Below are positions 9,024 through 17,288 of a stretch of 64,000 bases of DNA, piece after piece. Made by a program: the position numbers and the translations under genes. Position 1 is the stretch's first letter, and each line of letters starts with the position of its first letter. The notes beneath the pieces are model-generated. The model saw only the letters and a program-made list of their open reading frames with translations. It did not search any database and was not told where the DNA came from. This DNA is from CAUZIZ01 sp965219855 (lineage in GTDB: Bacteria; Acidobacteriota; UBA6911; RPQK01; JAJDTT01): the NCBI GenBank assembly GCA_965219855.1, contig CBDCOR010000028.1, positions 62,001-126,000 on the forward strand. Direction: 5' to 3'.

Positions 9024-9908
9024 GTGAGATTCTATCGCTACCAAAATAATTGTGGAGGGATCGTCCCGCTGATCGAAGTCCAGCCAGGCCGGCTTCTGAA
9101 CTTAGGGCCTCCTTCGCCAATCGGCAGTTTCGAAGACCTTCTTGGACTGGCTCAACAGCTAGGCGCGTCCCCCGAAGATCTGATCGAGAGTTTGATGGGA
9201 AACGACCCTCCGACTACTACGCCTGTCGAGCTGGAGACTCGCGGTCTCCGATTGCTTTCGCCTCTTGTCCCGAAAGAGGTCTGGGCCGCCGGCGTGACCT
9301 ACGGACTCAGCCGCGATGAGCGCCAGAAGGAAAGTTCTCTACCCGAAGTCTATGCACGCGTATTCCGCTCGGAACGTCCGGAGGTCTTCTTCAAAGCCAC
9401 AGCGGAACGATGTGTTGGCCCGTTTGAAGCCATCGGTATCCGGGGAGACTCGAACTGGAACGTCCCAGAAGCCGAATTGGCCTTTGTCCTCTACCAGGAC
9501 GAGATCGTTGGCTTTACCGTCGGCAACGACGTCAGCAGTCGTTCGATCGAAGGGGAGAACCCACTATATCTACCCCAGGCGAAGATCTACGACAAGTGTT
9601 GCGCCATCGGTCCTTGTGTCGTATCCGCGGCCGAGATACCGGATCCCCACAAACTCACAGTCCAATGTGAGATCATCCGGGAAGAAAACACGATCTTTTC
9701 GGGACAGACCTCAACCGCCGCAATGGTACGCACCTGCCAAGAGCTGGCGGGCGTCGTGAGAAAGCATAATCCCCTACCCGATGGCACCGTGGTTCTCACC
9801 GGAACCGGGTTGGTGCCACCTGAAGACATCTCGCTGCTTCCAGGCGACCTGGTGAGGATAACAATCGAGAAAATTGGAACTCTGGAAAACCCGGTAGTCG
9901 AAGTCTAG
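9024..9908 (+). CDS. Fumarylacetoacetase-family dehydratase, 2-keto-3-deoxy-D-arabinonate dehydratase-like
   Basis: The product (294 residues) has the C-terminal FAH fold with metal ligands in EVFFKAT/EAELAFVLYQD and the block GNDVSSRSIEGENPLYLPQ followed by AKIYDKCCAIGP, which is the pattern of 2-keto-3-deoxy-D-arabinonate dehydratase rather than of fumarylacetoacetase itself. That enzyme removes water from a deoxy-keto sugar acid in pentose oxidation. I choose the GTG at 9024 because AGGGGG lies 7 bases before it; an in-frame ATG at 9000 has no ribosome site. It converges with another FAH-fold gene 20 bases downstream, consistent with a sugar-acid catabolic cluster. Exact substrate is inferred. 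Confidence 0.75.
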   Translation: MRFYRYQNNCGGIVPLIEVQPGRLLNLGPPSPIGSFEDLLGLAQQLGASPEDLIESLMGNDPPTTTPVELETRGLRLLSPLVPKEVWAAGVTYGLSRDERQKESSLPEVYARVFRSERPEVFFKATAERCVGPFEAIGIRGDSNWNVPEAELAFVLYQDEIVGFTVGNDVSSRSIEGENPLYLPQAKIYDKCCAIGPCVVSAAEIPDPHKLTVQCEIIREENTIFSGQTSTAAMVRTCQELAGVVRKHNPLPDGTVVLTGTGLVPPEDISLLPGDLVRITIEKIGTLENPVVEV

Positions 9909-9927
9909 TGGTCTTTGGCAACCCCGT

Positions 9928-10890
9928 TCAGTCCGCCGCTTCGTCCGCCACGGGATTCTTCACGAGACCTATTCCTTCGATCTCGGCTTCCACTGTGTCC
10001 CCGTGCCGCAAGAACTTCTTCCGGGGCGAACCGACTCCGGCAGCGGTCCCGGTCGAGATCAGGTCTCCCGGCTCGAGCGTGACGAAGCCAGAGATGAACT
10101 CGATGACCTCTGCCACACCAAAGATCATCTTGCTGGTGTGGGAATCCTGCTGAATTTCTCCGTTTACGCTCAGCTGCAGGCGCAGCGTCTGAGGATCCGG
10201 CAGATCCTCGCTGGAAGTGACACAGGGTCCCGAAGGGGCAAACGAGTCGAACCACTTCCCATGAAGCCAGTCGAAGAACCCATCCTTGGGGCGGGGATCA
10301 CGGGTGGGATTGGGACGGAATTGGCGGTTGGATATGTCATTGACGACCGTATAGCCCGCGACCACGTTCAGGGCCTGCTCTGCCGATACGGCCTTGCAGC
10401 GTTGGCCGATGACGACGGCCAGCTCCGCTTCCCAATCGATGGTTTCGGGCGATAGGGAAGGCAGGACGATAGTCGCTCCGGATCCGATCAAGGTGGTGCT
10501 GGCGGGCTTGAGGAAGACGTAAGGGAAGGTCCGGCTTCGCTCTGCCACCTGGCCACCCCCCTCCTGGATGTGCTCTGCATAGTTCCCAGCCAGGAGGAAG
10601 AACTTGATGGGCGTGGGAATGGGTGGCAACAGGTCGACTGAAGACGAGCTCTGACTCAAGTCGGATCTCACCTCCGAACCGAGCTGCTCGTAGTGATCGG
10701 CTAGAGCCCTGGCATGAGCAGCTTGGGCGCCATGAGGGAGAAACTGTAGCGAGTTACCCCAATCTACGGAAGCCGCGGGGCCGCCGCCATATTGGTCGTT
10801 CAGACGTTGCAGATCTACGATTGTGTCATCGTGATAAAGGGCCGTCGCCGCTTCACTTCCCTTGCGGTAACGGCAGATTCGAATGGTCAT
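9928..10890 (-). CDS. Fumarylacetoacetate hydrolase family protein
   Basis: A 320-residue FAH-family enzyme. Metal ligands can be seen in DWEAELAVVIG and NDISNRQ, and the C-terminus shows LEPGDLISTGTAAGVG, typical of the 2-keto acid hydrolase/dehydratase and ureidoglycolate lyase-like members. The start MTIRICRY at 10888-10890 has a perfect GAGGAGG site 5-6 bases upstream; the reading frame open further upstream overlaps the end of the SDR gene and is ignored. It follows the SDR gene after 28 bases on the same strand, so both are probably one operon for breakdown of a sugar acid or related 2-keto acid. Confidence 0.8.
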   Translation of the reverse strand: MTIRICRYRKGSEAATALYHDDTIVDLQRLNDQYGGGPAASVDWGNSLQFLPHGAQAAHARALADHYEQLGSEVRSDLSQSSSSVDLLPPIPTPIKFFLLAGNYAEHIQEGGGQVAERSRTFPYVFLKPASTTLIGSGATIVLPSLSPETIDWEAELAVVIGQRCKAVSAEQALNVVAGYTVVNDISNRQFRPNPTRDPRPKDGFFDWLHGKWFDSFAPSGPCVTSSEDLPDPQTLRLQLSVNGEIQQDSHTSKMIFGVAEVIEFISGFVTLEPGDLISTGTAAGVGSPRKKFLRHGDTVEAEIEGIGLVKNPVADEAAD

Positions 10891-10918
10891 TTGCTTCCTC
10901 CTCGTTCGGCGCAGACTC

Positions 10919-11683
10919 CTAGAACCCGGGTGGCGGCAAGACGAATCCGCCATCGACTCGAAGGGTGGAACCGGTCACGTAGGTGGCATCATCGCTCGCC
11001 AGAAAAGCCACTCCCTTTCCGATCTCCTCTATGGTTCCAAGGCGACTCATGGGCAGACGCTTGCCCGCTTCCTTGATTTCATCTTCGCTGGCGAAGGTTC
11101 GTTCGCCAGGAGTGTCAATCCAACCAGGCTCCAAGATGTTGACTCGGATCCCCTCTCCAACCAGCTCACTGGCCATGGTCCTGGCCATGTGGTTAATCCC
11201 TGCCTTGGCTGTGTTGTAGGGTAGTGAGTTCTTGATCGGTAGGACGGCGTGGACCGAGCTGACGACGACGATGGTTCCCCCTCGTCCCTGGGCCACCATT
11301 TGTCGAGCGGCAAATTGACAACAATGGATGACTCCCCAAAGGCAGACATCAATGGTGAAACGCAGGTCTTCCTCGGTCAGATCTATGAATGGCTTTCGGA
11401 TACTCGCTGCTGCATTGGCAACCAGGATGTCCAGACTCCCCAGTTCGGAGACGGTGGAGCGAATCATCTCTTCATCCCTGTGGCGGTCTGACACATCCCC
11501 CTGCAAGACGATTGCACGCCGACCCAACCTTCTGACTCCTTCCGCCACAGCCTCGGCTTCCTCACCGTGACGACGGTAGTTCACTGCTATATCCGCACCC
11601 CGGCGTGCCAGCTCCAGGGCGCAGCCCTCTCCGATCCCTCTATTCGCACCCGTCACCAAGGCAACTTTACCCTCAAAGCTCAT
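10919..11683 (-). CDS. SDR family NAD(P)-dependent oxidoreductase
   Basis: A 254-residue classical short-chain dehydrogenase. The cofactor motif is TGANRGIGEG near the N-terminus, NAAAS (NNAG equivalent) in the middle, the catalytic Ser in VVSSVH and YxxxK in PYNTAKAG; the C-terminus has YVTGSTLRVDGG. GGAGGG lies just before the ATG. It resembles FabG and sugar dehydrogenases; being the first gene of a pair with an FAH-fold enzyme, it likely oxidises a sugar or hydroxyacid rather than serving fatty-acid synthesis. Substrate unknown. Confidence 0.85.
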   Translation of the reverse strand: MSFEGKVALVTGANRGIGEGCALELARRGADIAVNYRRHGEEAEAVAEGVRRLGRRAIVLQGDVSDRHRDEEMIRSTVSELGSLDILVANAAASIRKPFIDLTEEDLRFTIDVCLWGVIHCCQFAARQMVAQGRGGTIVVVSSVHAVLPIKNSLPYNTAKAGINHMARTMASELVGEGIRVNILEPGWIDTPGERTFASEDEIKEAGKRLPMSRLGTIEEIGKGVAFLASDDATYVTGSTLRVDGGFVLPPPGF

Positions 11684-11837
11684 GGTCCCTCCTGTAAAAA
11701 AGGCCTGCCGGATTTTTCAAACTACGCAACACAGGAGAAGAAATCAAACGGAAATCTCCAGCATTGCCATCTTCAGAACCGGGTCGGTAAGATGAACTTG
11801 GAGATCAAGGCGAGGGGTGGGTAGGAACAGGTCTGAA

Positions 11838-11856
11838 ATGCAGTTTAGGAAGCTAG
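11838..11856 (+). pseudogene. First six codons of the disrupted sugar dehydrogenase gene
   Basis: ATG at 11838 reads MQFRKL and then meets the IS481-type element after CTAG (11853-11856). If everything from 11857 to 17288 is removed, the frame continues directly into VPCVWIICCWLDTVSA and the dehydrogenase. The joined sequence is a normal signal peptide with a basic start and a hydrophobic core. An AGGA lies about 11 bases before the ATG. Confidence 0.75.
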
Positions 11857-11964
11857 TACCCTGTAATCTTCAAATCCGTCTGTAGCTCCCGATTCATAGG
11901 TAACAATTTCTCCCGGGCACATAGGTTACACTTTTGGAGTCTGGGGACTTCATTTTGTTGCGCC

Positions 11965-12234
11965 GGGGGCCGGCTCGAAACCAGCCAGTGATTCAACCAG
12001 GATCTCCTTGGGTTCGATTCATTTTAATCGCTCGTGAACCCTCGCCGCAAAGCGGCAGAGGCAGTCCGTTTATAGATCCAGCCGCAGAAGCAGTGGGAAC
12101 TGTGGGAAACTCCGTCCGGAGGAGTTTTCCAAGCGCTGTGGGAACGGTGGAAAAACTCCACGCCTGGAGTCGTCTTCTCCATGTCGCCGTTTTTCCACGG
12201 TTTCCATAGTGCGGCAGTTTCCACGGCTTTCCGG
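11965..12234 (-). other. Structured ~270-bp module shared with the IS21 element
   Basis: On the minus strand this stretch, which starts right behind the IS481 transposase stop, matches 51041-51311 inside the IS21 element over about 270 bases with a few indels. Shared landmarks in order are GGAAAGCCGTGGAAACTGCC, GAAGACGACTCCAGG, TTTTTCCACCGTTCCCACAG, the hairpin GGAAAACTCC..GGAGTTTCC, a GC hairpin with swapped outer pair (GCCGC-TTT-GCGGC here), and TGAATCACTGGC. It has no ORF. It may be a structured RNA or a captured passenger. Confidence 0.65.
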
Positions 12235-12235
12235 G

Positions 12236-12425
12236 TCATTGGCCACTCTGGGGTGGCTCCTGATCTTGGGTTGGCGGTTTTCGTCGCAATCGTTTGGCCG
12301 GCAGCACCCTTCCCAGCCGTTCATCGAAGAGGCCGAGTTCCAGGGTCTCGAAGTAGACGGCCCACTGGGCTTCTCCCACGGGCTTTAATCCAATCTCCTG
12401 CCCCCGCAAGGTCGAGCTCACTAGG
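12236..12425 (-). pseudogene. C-terminal fragment of the IS481 transposase
   Basis: Read leftward from the IS1380 junction this fragment gives VSSTLRGQEIGLKPVGEAQW and then VYFETLELGLFDERL, the usual C-terminal block of IS481-type transposases, and stops at 12236. Joined through the target site CTAG it continues the N-terminal part at 14295-15325 in frame (GEDIL followed by VSSTL), which proves that IS1380 copy A interrupted one gene. Confidence 0.85.
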
Positions 12426-12466
12426 CCCAAAAGAAGTAGATGAAAGTGGACTAAACCACATGTAAA

Positions 12467-12547
12467 CACCTGAAATGCCAGACCTGACGGGTATTCTGGG
12501 GTTGTCAAAGAAACTTCAGAACAAGCCGAAAGGAGGCATTTCAGGTG
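12467..12547 (+). promoter_or_regulatory. Inverted repeat sequestering the transposase start (copy A)
   Basis: CACCTGAAATGCC (12467-12479) is perfectly complementary to GGCATTTCAGGTG (12535-12547). The right arm covers the last bases of the AGGAGG site and the whole GTG start codon. A transcript entering from outside would fold and hide the start, whereas a transcript beginning inside the loop would not. This is how several IS elements limit read-through expression; here it is inferred from sequence only. Confidence 0.6.
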
Positions 12548-14065
12548 AATAAAAAGGATAGCGCAATCATCCGCAAACGGGAAGCAGAGGTTGCTCAGCG
12601 ATTGAGCCCCAGCTGGAACGGTCAAGACCCGAAACCGGTGCTCTCGCCCGAGGTCATCAGCTACGAGGTCTCGGAGAAAACGGGTGCGGTCAGTTACGGT
12701 GGTCTGGGGCTGCTGCAGCAGGTGGTGAAGTGGAGTGGGCTGGGGAAAGCCATTGACCAGGCGGTGACGCTGCTCAAACGCCACCAACCGTACCACGAAT
12801 CGGACCACGTCCTGAGCCTGATCTACAACGTGGCCACGGGCGGGACCCGCTATCAGGATATTGAACTGCGACGTCAGAGTGTGAGTTTCCTGGAGGCGGT
12901 GGGAGCCGAGAAGATCCCCGCCCCCAGCACGGCCGGAGACTTTGTGCGCCGCTTTGACGCGCCCGACGTGGTGGATCTGATGGAAGCCGTCAATGCCAGC
13001 CGCCTCAAGGTCTGGGCCCAACAACCGGCCCGTTTCTTCCAACGGGCGGAGATCGACGTGGATGGGACGATGGCCCCCACGAGCGGCGAATGCAAGGAAG
13101 GGATGGAGATCAGCTACGACGGGCAGTGGGGCTATGCGCCGCTGATCGTGACGCTGGCCAATACGGGAGAGGTGCTCTATGCGGTCAACCGCTCGGGCAA
13201 CCGTCCCTCTCATGAGGGAGCGGCCGAATGGCTGGATCGGAGTATCGAGCTGGTTCGAGAGGCGGGTTTTCGGAAGGTGCGCCTGCGCGGGGACACGGAT
13301 TTTTCGCTGACGGCTCATTTTGACCGTTGGACGGAGGCGGGCGTGGAGTTTGACTTCGGGATCGACGCCCATCCGAGCTTCGTCAAGTGGGCGGAGGCGT
13401 TGCCAGAAGCGAGATGGAAAGAGCTGGGGCGCCCCAGCCAGGGGAAAGGAAAAGGGAAGAAGCGGCGCCAGCGGCGGGACAAAGTGAAGCCGGAGATTGT
13501 CAAGAGACGCGGGTTCAAGACGCTGACGCTGGAACGGGAAGAGATCGCGGAGATCGACTACCGTCCGAGCAAAGCGAAGCGAACCTATCGGATGGTGATC
13601 TTGCGCAAGACGATCCTGGTCGAGAAAGGCCAGAAGCGGCTGCTGCCGCAGACGCGCTACCACTTTTATGTCACCAATATCTCGGCCAGAACGTTGGGAA
13701 CGGCGGGAGTCGTACGGGAAAACAACCGGCGCTGCAACCAGGAGAACGTCATTGAACAACTCAAGAACGGAGTCGAGGCCCTGCGGATGCCCTCGGATAC
13801 GCTGGTAGCCAACTGGGCCTATCTGGTGATTGCGGCTCAAGCCTGGAATCTGAAGGCCTGGATGGGGTTGGTGCTGCCGGCGCGACTGCAAGCCCGAGAG
13901 CTGGTGAAGATGGAGTATCGCCGTTTCCTGCGAGAGGTCATTGAAATGCCCTGCCAGATTTTGCGCAGGGGCCGACAGTTGGTCTATCGGCTGCTGGATG
14001 TCAATGGTTGGAGCCGTCTTCTCTTGGAAGGCAGTAAGTGGTTGAAACACCGGCCAGCTACCTGA
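12545..14065 (+). CDS. IS1380-family transposase (copy A)
   Basis: The 506-residue DDE transposase of IS1380 copy A. Likely catalytic acids are Asp in EIDVDGTMAP, Asp in RLRGDTDFS and Glu in NQENVIEQLKNG. A basic stretch (GKGKGKKRRQRRDK) lies between the second and third. The start is GTG at 12545, eight bases after AGGAGG. Copy A differs from B and C by Val instead of Ile in KPEIVKRRG. The opposite strand is also open over almost the whole gene, which is a by-product of its codon use. Confidence 0.92.
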   Translation: MNKKDSAIIRKREAEVAQRLSPSWNGQDPKPVLSPEVISYEVSEKTGAVSYGGLGLLQQVVKWSGLGKAIDQAVTLLKRHQPYHESDHVLSLIYNVATGGTRYQDIELRRQSVSFLEAVGAEKIPAPSTAGDFVRRFDAPDVVDLMEAVNASRLKVWAQQPARFFQRAEIDVDGTMAPTSGECKEGMEISYDGQWGYAPLIVTLANTGEVLYAVNRSGNRPSHEGAAEWLDRSIELVREAGFRKVRLRGDTDFSLTAHFDRWTEAGVEFDFGIDAHPSFVKWAEALPEARWKELGRPSQGKGKGKKRRQRRDKVKPEIVKRRGFKTLTLEREEIAEIDYRPSKAKRTYRMVILRKTILVEKGQKRLLPQTRYHFYVTNISARTLGTAGVVRENNRRCNQENVIEQLKNGVEALRMPSDTLVANWAYLVIAAQAWNLKAWMGLVLPARLQARELVKMEYRRFLREVIEMPCQILRRGRQLVYRLLDVNGWSRLLLEGSKWLKHRPAT

Positions 14066-14284
14066 AACTGAAAGGAGATAAAGTAGCTCCGAGGGTCGCC
14101 AGAGCTGGGGCGAGGTGTCTCTACAAACGCCCCCCAAGAGGGCAGAATCGTTTTCCCTGAGCGATCGGCGTGGAGGACAGCTGAACACGTGCCTGTTCTG
14201 AGTGACTTCGCGCCGAAATTTAGAATTTAGGTCTCCAAAATGGCTCCTCGGAGCCGACAAAGGGGTCTATTTTCGAACTTGCGC

Positions 14285-15325
14285 TTATTTTGGGACTAGG
14301 ATGTCTTCGCCCTTCCACTTCATTTGACCGGCTTTGCGCACCCTCCGCTTCTCCCACTCATCGGGATAACCTCTTTGCTCGGGCAACCGGCAAGGATACT
14401 CCCGAGCCGCCGGCTGGTAGAAGAGCGCCGGGGGCCTCTGGCCCAAGGATTCATGGGGACGCTCCTCGTTGTATTCCCGGCGAAAGGCTTCAAACGCCTT
14501 CTGCTGGGCTCCGAGATTCGCTCGCGGCGGCTGGGCCGTCGCTTCCTTCAGCGTCCGATGCATCCGCTCATGTCTTCTATTCTGTTGCGGGCAACCCGGT
14601 TCGATGCGTTGCAATTCAATCCCCAAACGCACCCACCACACCGCCAGGTCACTGAGCCCTCCCAGGGCCCTCGACGCTAACGGCGGTCCATTGTCCGTGC
14701 GCATCGCATCGGGCAGCCCACACTCCCGGAACGTCTTAATAAACAGCAGCTTGACCGTGATAAATCCGGTCGCTCCCCCCAGCCCCTGGCAGCACAACAA
14801 GCAGCGGCTGTGCGCATCACTGATCGTCAAGGGCGTGCATTTGCGGCCGTTGGTGGTCCGAAACCAGCCCTTGAAATCCGTACACCACACGGCATTGGCC
14901 TCCCGGCACTCCTCAAAGGGCTGCTCCGTCGGCACCGCTCGCCGTCGTCGTTTGACCAGCCCACTCAAACCGTGCCGTCTGAGGATCTCGCTCACCGTGC
15001 TCTCCGCCGGACACCGATCCGCTCCCACCGCCTCTCTCAGTTTGACCCACAACTTCGGCGCTCCCCACAACGGCCAACGGGCCTTCAACTCTAAAAGCTT
15101 CCTCTCGATCTTCTCTTCTACCGCGTTGGGGTGGCTGTGGGGCGCACGGGACCGATCCTCCAGCCCCGCCCAGCCTTCTTTTTCGTATCGAGCAATCCAC
15201 TTGTACATCGTCTTCCGACTCACCTCATAGGCCTGCGATAACTCTGTAATCCCATACTCCCCCTCCAGATACTCGGTCAGCAGTTTCACTCGTTCGTTCA
15301 TTACACACGTCTCTTTCCATGGCAT
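14285..15325 (-). pseudogene. IS481-family transposase, N-terminal part, truncated by IS1380 copy A
   Basis: The frame starts MPWKETCVMNERVK, the canonical IS481 N-terminus, with an AGGAG site in front. A helix-turn-helix segment (GITELSQAYEVSRKTMYKW) precedes the integrase core, whose acids are Asp in WCTDFKGWF, Asp in MRTDNGPP and Glu in RRHERMHRTLK. At GEDIL the frame enters IS1380 copy A and ends after three extra codons. The missing ~60 residues are found at 12236-12425. The protein is probably inactive. Confidence 0.88.
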
Positions 15326-15455
15326 GACTCCTCTTGTAACCTATGTGCCTGGGAGAAACTGTTACCTATGTGCCCGGAACATACCCGTCATAATCTGTGT
15401 TACAGGGTACTAGTCCCAAAAGAAGTGGATGAAAGTGGACTAAACCACATGTAAA

Positions 15456-15536
15456 CACCTGAAATGCCAGACCTGACGGGTATTCTGGGGTTGTCAAAGA
15501 AACTTCAGAACAAGCCGAAAGGAGGCATTTCAGGTG
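15456..15536 (+). promoter_or_regulatory. Inverted repeat sequestering the transposase start (copy B)
   Basis: The same 13-bp arms as in copy A occupy 15456-15468 and 15524-15536, the right arm covering the GTG start of the copy B transposase. Confidence 0.6.
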
Positions 15537-17054
15537 AATAAAAAGGATAGCGCAATCATCCGCAAACGGGAAGCAGAGGTTGCTCAGCGATTGAGCCCCA
15601 GCTGGAACGGTCAAGACCCGAAACCGGTGCTCTCGCCCGAGGTCATCAGCTACGAGGTCTCGGAGAAAACGGGTGCGGTCAGTTACGGTGGTCTGGGGCT
15701 GCTGCAGCAGGTGGTGAAGTGGAGTGGGCTGGGGAAAGCCATTGACCAGGCGGTGACGCTGCTCAAACGCCACCAACCGTACCACGAATCGGACCACGTC
15801 CTGAGCCTGATCTACAACGTGGCCACGGGCGGGACCCGCTATCAGGATATTGAACTGCGACGTCAGAGTGTGAGTTTCCTGGAGGCGGTGGGAGCCGAGA
15901 AGATCCCCGCCCCCAGCACGGCCGGAGACTTTGTGCGCCGCTTTGACGCGCCCGACGTGGTGGATCTGATGGAAGCCGTCAATGCCAGCCGCCTCAAGGT
16001 CTGGGCCCAACAACCGGCCCGTTTCTTCCAACGGGCGGAGATCGACGTGGATGGGACGATGGCCCCCACGAGCGGCGAATGCAAGGAAGGGATGGAGATC
16101 AGCTACGACGGGCAGTGGGGCTATGCGCCGCTGATCGTGACGCTGGCCAATACGGGAGAGGTGCTCTATGCGGTCAACCGCTCGGGCAACCGTCCCTCTC
16201 ATGAGGGAGCGGCCGAATGGCTGGATCGGAGTATCGAGCTGGTTCGAGAGGCGGGTTTTCGGAAGGTGCGCCTGCGCGGGGACACGGATTTTTCGCTGAC
16301 GGCTCATTTTGACCGTTGGACGGAGGCGGGCGTGGAGTTTGACTTCGGGATCGACGCCCATCCGAGCTTCGTCAAGTGGGCGGAGGCGTTGCCAGAAGCG
16401 AGATGGAAAGAGCTGGGGCGCCCCAGCCAGGGGAAAGGAAAAGGGAAGAAGCGGCGCCAGCGGCGGGACAAAGTGAAGCCGGAGATTATCAAGAGACGCG
16501 GGTTCAAGACGCTGACGCTGGAACGGGAAGAGATCGCGGAGATCGACTACCGTCCGAGCAAAGCGAAGCGAACCTATCGGATGGTGATCTTGCGCAAGAC
16601 GATCCTGGTCGAGAAAGGCCAGAAGCGGCTGCTGCCGCAGACGCGCTACCACTTTTATGTCACCAATATCTCGGCCAGAACGTTGGGAACGGCGGGAGTC
16701 GTACGGGAAAACAACCGGCGCTGCAACCAGGAGAACGTCATTGAACAACTCAAGAACGGAGTCGAGGCCCTGCGGATGCCCTCGGATACGCTGGTAGCCA
16801 ACTGGGCCTATCTGGTGATTGCGGCTCAAGCCTGGAATCTGAAGGCCTGGATGGGGTTGGTGCTGCCGGCGCGACTGCAAGCCCGAGAGCTGGTGAAGAT
16901 GGAGTATCGCCGTTTCCTGCGAGAGGTCATTGAAATGCCCTGCCAGATTTTGCGCAGGGGCCGACAGTTGGTCTATCGGCTGCTGGATGTCAATGGTTGG
17001 AGCCGTCTTCTCTTGGAAGGCAGTAAGTGGTTGAAACACCGGCCAGCTACCTGA
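15534..17054 (+). CDS. IS1380-family transposase (copy B)
   Basis: A 506-residue transposase identical to copy A except for Ile in KPEIIKRRG. All catalytic blocks (IDVDGT, RGDTDFS, NQENVIEQ) are intact, so it should be active. The GTG start has AGGAGG eight bases upstream. Its 3' tail runs to within a few bases of the interrupted sugar dehydrogenase and could supply read-through transcription into it. Confidence 0.92.
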   Translation: MNKKDSAIIRKREAEVAQRLSPSWNGQDPKPVLSPEVISYEVSEKTGAVSYGGLGLLQQVVKWSGLGKAIDQAVTLLKRHQPYHESDHVLSLIYNVATGGTRYQDIELRRQSVSFLEAVGAEKIPAPSTAGDFVRRFDAPDVVDLMEAVNASRLKVWAQQPARFFQRAEIDVDGTMAPTSGECKEGMEISYDGQWGYAPLIVTLANTGEVLYAVNRSGNRPSHEGAAEWLDRSIELVREAGFRKVRLRGDTDFSLTAHFDRWTEAGVEFDFGIDAHPSFVKWAEALPEARWKELGRPSQGKGKGKKRRQRRDKVKPEIIKRRGFKTLTLEREEIAEIDYRPSKAKRTYRMVILRKTILVEKGQKRLLPQTRYHFYVTNISARTLGTAGVVRENNRRCNQENVIEQLKNGVEALRMPSDTLVANWAYLVIAAQAWNLKAWMGLVLPARLQARELVKMEYRRFLREVIEMPCQILRRGRQLVYRLLDVNGWSRLLLEGSKWLKHRPAT

Positions 17055-17288
17055 AACTGAAAGGAGATAAAGTAGCTCCGAGGGTCGCCAGAGCTGGGGC
17101 GAGGTGTCTCTACAAACGCCCCCCAAGAGGGCAGAATCGTTTTCCCTGAGCGATCGGCGTGGAGGACAGCTGAACACGTGCCTGTTCTGAGTGACTTCGC
17201 GCCGAAATTTAGAATTTAGGTCTCCAAAATGGCTCCTCGGAGCCGACAAAGGGGTCTATTTTCGAACTTGCGCTTATTTTGGGACTAG

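Larger units (their letters stand above)
12426..14294 (+). mobile_element. IS1380-family insertion sequence, copy A (1,869 bp)
   Basis: The element runs from CCCAAAAGAAG to CTTATTTTGGG, so its ends are short inverted repeats. ACTAGG flanks it on both sides (12420-12425 and 14295-14300), a 6-bp target duplication. It carries one transposase gene on the plus strand and a ~230-bp noncoding tail with a TTTAGAATTTA palindrome. It is nearly identical to copies B and C in length and sequence, so transposition was recent. Confidence 0.9.
11857..15409 (-). mobile_element. IS481-family insertion sequence, interrupted by IS1380 copy A
   Basis: The ends are TACCCTGTAA (11857-11866) and its reverse complement (15400-15409), flanked by CTAG on both sides, the target that IS481 is known to duplicate. 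Just inside lie 34-bp subterminal inverted repeats (11897-11930 and 15335-15368) with three mismatches. The transposase is encoded leftward and is split by a complete IS1380 copy at 12426-14294. Without that copy the element is about 1.7 kb. It sits in codon 6 of the sugar dehydrogenase gene. The long noncoding left part contains the module shared with the IS21 element. Confidence 0.85.
15415..17283 (+). mobile_element. IS1380-family insertion sequence, copy B (1,869 bp)
   Basis: It has the same ends and length as copy A and is flanked by ACTAGT at 15409-15414 and 17284-17289. It sits exactly at the right boundary of the IS481 element, using the CTAG that is also that element's target duplication. 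It carries one base change near the left end (gaagtGgatg) relative to copies A and C. Confidence 0.9.

Noticed and set aside
12236..14260. Very long open frame (674 codons) antisense to the IS1380 transposase, also at 15366-17249 and 46153-47997
   Set aside because: It is the mirror of the transposase gene and exists because of its codon use. Its last ~60 codons are real protein sequence only because the frame runs into the C-terminal part of the IS481 transposase. There is no protein-family pattern in the rest and no ribosome site of its own.
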